The notes below the pieces were generated by a model, which worked only from the letters and a program-made list of their open reading frames with translations, was not told where the DNA came from and did not search any database. This document shows positions 5,307 to 8,277 of a DNA stretch of 8,277 nt, piece after piece. How positions within the stretch are numbered: the first letter of the stretch is position 1; each line of letters begins with the position of its first letter. Location: positions 1-8,277 of the forward strand of contig CAIMVB010000310.1 of NCBI GenBank assembly GCA_903844785.1. Reading direction: 5' to 3'. The position numbers were made by a program, and so were the translations under genes. The stretch is from an uncultured Rhodospirillales bacterium (GTDB lineage Bacteria > Pseudomonadota > Alphaproteobacteria > Acetobacterales > Acetobacteraceae).

Positions 5307-6416
5307 ATGTTACCTGAGAACGAAACCCTCGCTGAAGCGCGCCGGCATATGGCGGTGTGCAATTCCTGCCGCTATTGCGAAAGCTATTGCGCGGTATTCC
5401 CGGCCATGACGATGCGCCGCGAATTTTCCGCTGGCGATCTGACGCATCTGGCCAATCTGTGTCATGGCTGCAAGGGCTGCTATCACGCCTGCCAATATGG
5501 GCCGCCGCATGAATTCGGCATCAATATCCCAGCGACCTTCGCGGAAATTCGCGCACAATCCTATGCGCATTACGCCTGGCCGCGCGCCATGGGCACTTTG
5601 TTTGAACGCAATGGCACGGTGGTAACCCTGGCAGCAGCGCTTGGCGTGACACTGGTGCTGCTACTGACCATGGCGCTGGTGGATCCTTCCATTCTGTACA
5701 CGGCGCAGCGCGGCGAAGGGGCTTTCTTTCGCGTGATCCCGATGTGGCTGATGGTGAGCCTTGCGGGCGGCACTTTCGGCTATGCGATCATCGCCATGCT
5801 GATTGGTGGCATACGCTATTGGCGTGAAGTCGGCGGTGGGGCGCCGGCACCGGGGCCCATTGTGGATACGGCAGTGGATATCCTGACGCTGCGCAACCTG
5901 GGCGGCGGTGGGCATGGCTGCAATGATGTGGATGATAGTTTCTCAAGCCAGAAACGCTGGATGCATCAGGCCATGTTCTATGGCTTCATGATGTGCTTCG
6001 CGGCCACCACGGCGGGGGCGTTTTATCATCACATCCTCGGGTTGCGGTCCCCGCATCCTTTCTTTTCCTTGCCGGTGCAGCTTGGCACTTGGGGCGGGGT
6101 GTTGCTTTGCCTTGGCACCGCCGGCCTGATCCGGCTGAAAATCATCACAGACCCAGTACCAGTCGCGAAGCGTCTGGTGGGCGGTGAATATGCCATGCTG
6201 TCACTGCTTTTCCTGGTCGGTGCGACGGGGCTTTTGCTGCTGGTGCTGCGCCATACCGGGGCGATGGGCGTGATGCTGGCTTTGCATCTTGGCCTTGTTC
6301 TGGCGCTGTTTGTGGCGCTGCCTTACAGCAAAATGGTCCATGGCGTTTACCGTGGCTTGGCAATTTGGCGCCATGCGCGGGAAAAACGCAGCAGCGTGAT
6401 GGTGGCCGCAGAATAA
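5307..6416 (+). CDS. tcuB: TcuB-like membrane 4Fe-4S electron-transfer protein
   Basis: TcuB reoxidises the FADH2 of TcuA and passes electrons to the membrane, presumably to the quinone pool. The 369-residue product begins with a soluble ferredoxin-like part. Cys 18, 21, 24 and 28 (CNSCRYCESYC) and Cys 52, 55, 58 and 62 (CHGCKGCYHAC) form two complete cluster-binding sets, each followed by Pro. Six membrane segments follow, at about 104-124, 147-168, 222-243, 258-277, 295-314 and 319-340. Between the second and third is the family motif GGGGHGCND with SFSSQKRWMHQ. His 220, 241, 242, 316 and 327 lie in or near membrane segments and could bind haem, as proposed for related proteins. It starts 18 bases after tcuA, so the two are surely co-expressed. 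In CobZ the equivalents are fused into one chain; here they are separate. All key cysteines are intact. Confidence 0.92.
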   Translation: MLPENETLAEARRHMAVCNSCRYCESYCAVFPAMTMRREFSAGDLTHLANLCHGCKGCYHACQYGPPHEFGINIPATFAEIRAQSYAHYAWPRAMGTLFERNGTVVTLAAALGVTLVLLLTMALVDPSILYTAQRGEGAFFRVIPMWLMVSLAGGTFGYAIIAMLIGGIRYWREVGGGAPAPGPIVDTAVDILTLRNLGGGGHGCNDVDDSFSSQKRWMHQAMFYGFMMCFAATTAGAFYHHILGLRSPHPFFSLPVQLGTWGGVLLCLGTAGLIRLKIITDPVPVAKRLVGGEYAMLSLLFLVGATGLLLLVLRHTGAMGVMLALHLGLVLALFVALPYSKMVHGVYRGLAIWRHAREKRSSVMVAAE

Positions 6417-6455
6417 GGGCTTGTCGCGCGCCGCCAGCGCGCCATTTCAGGGGCG

Positions 6456-7016
6456 ATGAACGCCATTGCCCCTGCCCTGCCCGAAATTGCCCTTGCCGAA
6501 ATGCCCGCCTGGCTGATTGGTGAATTACGGTCTGACCATGCCGGCGAAACCGGCGCGGTCATGATCTATCGTGGCATCGTTGCCTTCTGCAAAGACCCCG
6601 CCATTCGCGACTTCGCTGAGCGGCATGGCGCGACGGAACAGGGCCATCTAGATTTGCTGAATGCCCTGCTGCCGCCTGAAGCGCATAGCAAGCTTTTGCC
6701 CATTTGGCGGATCGCCGGCTGGATGACCGGCGCCATCCCCGCGCTGTTTGGCCCGCGCGCCGTCTATGCCACCATTGATGCTGTCGAAAGCTTTGTGGAC
6801 CACCATTACCAGCAGCAGCTGGATCGGCTGGAAGCGGAGGGGTTGTTCCAACCCTTGCAAACGCTGCTCCGCCACTGCCAGGAAGAAGAAATTCACCACC
6901 GCGACGAAGCGCGCGAAGCGGGTGAAGGCCGTGCTTATGGCCCGCTGCTTGGTGCCTGGGCCTGGGTGGTGGGCGCGGGTTCCAAAGCCGCCGTGGTAGC
7001 CGCGAAGCGGATTTGA
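6456..7016 (+). CDS. coq7: Coq7-type demethoxyubiquinone hydroxylase
   Basis: Coq7 is a di-iron, ferritin-like monooxygenase, peripheral on the inner membrane. It hydroxylates 2-polyprenyl-3-methyl-6-methoxy-1,4-benzoquinol (C6 of the ring) in ubiquinone synthesis. The product has 186 residues, close to the short mitochondrial/alphaproteobacterial form. The di-iron ligands are visible in the expected order: Glu 31 (in RSDHAGE), Glu 61 and His 64 (EQGHL), Glu 111 (ESFVDHHY), then Glu 145 and His 148 (EEEIHHRDEA). The spacing of the first three (30 and 3 residues) equals that of human COQ7. A hydrophobic segment around 82-100 fits the membrane-binding helix. The ATG at 6456 has AGGGG close upstream. 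It follows tcuB by 39 bases, which include a small GC hairpin, so it may share the tcuAB transcript. It converges on the next gene with only ten bases between. Confidence 0.94.
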   Translation: MNAIAPALPEIALAEMPAWLIGELRSDHAGETGAVMIYRGIVAFCKDPAIRDFAERHGATEQGHLDLLNALLPPEAHSKLLPIWRIAGWMTGAIPALFGPRAVYATIDAVESFVDHHYQQQLDRLEAEGLFQPLQTLLRHCQEEEIHHRDEAREAGEGRAYGPLLGAWAWVVGAGSKAAVVAAKRI

Positions 7017-7026
7017 AAGCGGCGCC

Positions 7027-7890
7027 TTATCGCGCCATCCGCGTTTCCCGCCACCAGACCAGCAAGCCGCCCGCCAGAATTGCCGCTGTGCCAACCCAGG
7101 TCCAGAAATCCGGGAAGGTTTGAAACACCAGCCAGCCCACAATGGCTGCGAAAATGATTTGAATGGTGCTGAAAGGCGCCAGCATGGAAGCCGGCGCGCG
7201 CTGAAACGCCGCCACCAACAACATCTGGCCGTATAGATTGAGCACACCCGCCGCAGCAAAGGCTGGCGCATCCGCGATATCGGGCAAAGTCCAGACCAGC
7301 GGCACAAAAGCCGCCGCCAGCGCCAATTGCACCGCACTGGTCCAAATGAGGGTGGTGATCGCGCCATCGCGCGGCATCATGCGCGTAATGACCAGGGCAA
7401 AGGCCCAAAGCACAGCTTCCGACAGCGGCCAAAGCGCCGCCGGGCCGAATACCCCCATGCCTGGGCGCAGCACCACCAGCACGCCCAGAAAGCCCATCGC
7501 CACCGCCACCCAGCGCTGCCAATCCACTTTTTCCTTGAGCAGCCAAATGGAAAACAACACAACAATGAAGGGCGAGACATAGGCAAGCGCGGTGCAATCC
7601 GCGAGGTCGAGCAAACTCAGCCCCTGCACGAACATGATGGTACAGAAATAAATACAGGCCCCGCGCAGGATTTGCAGGCGCGGATGTGCGCTTTGCATCA
7701 CGGCGGCCCCGCGCCAAGCGATGAAGCCCAGCAGCGGCAGCATCTGAAACACCGCGCGCCCGAAGCCGATTTCAAGCGCGTGGTAGCGTTCCGTCAGGAC
7801 CTTGGATGTCGCATCCACCATGGTCAGCAGGAAGAAGCCCGCCAAAAGCAGGGCGACAGCCAGCACGCGATTCTGGTGTGGCGCCATCAT
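7027..7890 (-). CDS. EamA/DMT-superfamily transporter
   Basis: This is a drug/metabolite transporter superfamily member with the standard ten-segment, two-EamA-repeat layout in 287 residues. Segments lie at about 9-26, 40-59, 73-91, 99-118, 126-143, 150-170, 178-200, 208-228, 234-257 and 264-280. Each repeat ends with the usual signature: ALAYVSPFIVVLFSIWLLKE (101-120) followed by GVLVVLRPG in the first, and STIQIIFAAIVGWLVF in the second. Members export amino acids, metabolites or drugs, or import small solutes; the substrate cannot be told from sequence. The start ATG (7890-7888) overlaps the TGA of the upstream MmgE/PrpD gene as ATGA, and no good ribosome site precedes it. Translation is therefore probably coupled to the upstream gene, which suggests a related substrate. 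It is the last gene of its leftward run, and no intrinsic terminator with a T run separates it from coq7. Confidence 0.9.
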   Translation of the reverse strand: MMAPHQNRVLAVALLLAGFFLLTMVDATSKVLTERYHALEIGFGRAVFQMLPLLGFIAWRGAAVMQSAHPRLQILRGACIYFCTIMFVQGLSLLDLADCTALAYVSPFIVVLFSIWLLKEKVDWQRWVAVAMGFLGVLVVLRPGMGVFGPAALWPLSEAVLWAFALVITRMMPRDGAITTLIWTSAVQLALAAAFVPLVWTLPDIADAPAFAAAGVLNLYGQMLLVAAFQRAPASMLAPFSTIQIIFAAIVGWLVFQTFPDFWTWVGTAAILAGGLLVWWRETRMAR

Positions 7891-8277
7891 AATGGCGCGC
7901 CCATTGATGCGCCGAAGAAATCACGCGGTACGCCTTCACCCAAACCCAACATTAATTCCGTCAACCGCGCCATCGCTGCATCGCCAATCACCGGCGCGGC
8001 AAAGCGCTGGCATTTCGCCGCAACCGCCGCCGTATCCAAGGCAAGGCCAGGATCACCCGCGATGGCGCCAACCGAAGCGGCATGGCTTTCACCATCGGCC
8101 AGCGTCACGATCAACCGCGCGCCACGTTTTTCGGCGCGTGTCAGCGCCGCATCCTCGGTGAGTTCCACCAGCGCTTCGAAGCGACGCAACTCAGGATCAA
8201 TAAGCGCAGCATCGGTATAAGCGGCGGGGCCAAGATCACCCTGCATCAGCGCCGCCGCCACGGCCCAGGAAAGGCTG
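7887..8277 (-). CDS. MmgE/PrpD family protein, C-terminal part (cut by the window edge)
   Basis: Only the last 129 residues are in the window; the gene continues to the right. The frame is open across the edge, reading SLSWAVAAALMQGDLGPAAY, which is the typical entry to the C-terminal domain of the MmgE/PrpD family. It is followed by LIDPELRRF and a strand-rich part (ARLIVTLADGES). The closing helical stretch is GDPGLALDTAAVAAKCQRFA. Family members include 2-methylcitrate dehydratase (PrpD), cis-aconitate decarboxylase and iminodisuccinate epimerase; which one this is cannot be judged because the catalytic domain lies outside the window. Its TGA overlaps the start of the EamA/DMT transporter by four bases, implying one transcript and coupled translation. 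The substrates of known members are di- and tricarboxylates, chemically close to the tricarballylate/cis-aconitate pair of the nearby tcuAB, but the two sets are on opposite strands. Confidence 0.82.
   Translation of the reverse strand, partial: SLSWAVAAALMQGDLGPAAYTDAALIDPELRRFEALVELTEDAALTRAEKRGARLIVTLADGESHAASVGAIAGDPGLALDTAAVAAKCQRFAAPVIGDAAMARLTELMLGLGEGVPRDFFGASMGAPL

Noticed and set aside
6426..6442. GCGCGC hairpin between tcuB and coq7 as a terminator
   Set aside because: It has six pairs and a 5-base loop but no T run. It would at most cause slight attenuation, so it does not show that coq7 is separate from tcuAB.
7007..7042. Nested inverted repeat (GCGGAT/ATCCGC and GGCGC/GCGCC) at the coq7/transporter junction as a bidirectional terminator
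   Set aside because: The arms are short, lie partly within both coding ends, and no T run follows on either strand. It cannot be separated from chance in this GC-rich junction.
7327..8220. Rightward open frame of 297 codons antisense to the transporter and the MmgE/PrpD gene
   Set aside because: It is long, but its composition (rich in His, Arg, Gln, Pro) is that of an antisense shadow. It crosses two genes with clear family signatures on the other strand.

Overview
The window is a GC-rich piece of an alphaproteobacterial chromosome. The evidence is an alphaproteobacterial-type ribosomal protein L28, an Atm1-type half transporter, a Coq7-type ubiquinone hydroxylase and a DUF4743/Nudix protein. 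Rhodospirillales, perhaps Acetobacteraceae, is my best guess, but this is inference and no marker here fixes it. Nearly all the DNA is coding, with eight genes, one of them cut by the window edge. I see no IS element, phage gene, CRISPR array or tRNA/rRNA.

Layout. (1) Positions 1-2714 are read leftwards: an Atm1-family ABC exporter, a small unknown protein of 82 residues, then rpmB (L28), closed by a textbook intrinsic terminator at 99-132. (2) A divergent gap of about 100 bases separates this from a rightward DUF4743-Nudix hydrolase (2817-3665), probably a thiamine-diphosphate damage-control enzyme, followed by a likely terminator. (3) Positions 3666-3890 are non-coding and hold two tandem copies of a 52-base, hairpin-forming repeat. 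A third, inverted and diverged copy lies at positions 1-40. (4) Positions 3891-7016 are read rightwards: tcuA, tcuB and coq7 with short gaps. TcuA/TcuB form a flavoprotein plus membrane Fe-S electron-transfer pair, and Coq7 helps make the quinone that such a pair would be expected to reduce. (5) Positions 7027-8277 are read leftwards: the C-terminal part of an MmgE/PrpD-family gene, coupled by an ATGA overlap to an EamA/DMT transporter that converges on coq7.

The most interesting non-coding signals are three. The first is the structured repeat family, whose third copy keeps the hairpin through a paired (compensatory) substitution. The second is a hairpin between the ABC transporter stop codon and the next gene that buries the Shine-Dalgarno sequence of the 82-residue protein, which is the architecture of translational coupling. 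The third is a pair of competing helices just before the ABC transporter start. I found no clearly new multi-gene system. The coding content is mostly recognisable housekeeping and catabolic genes.
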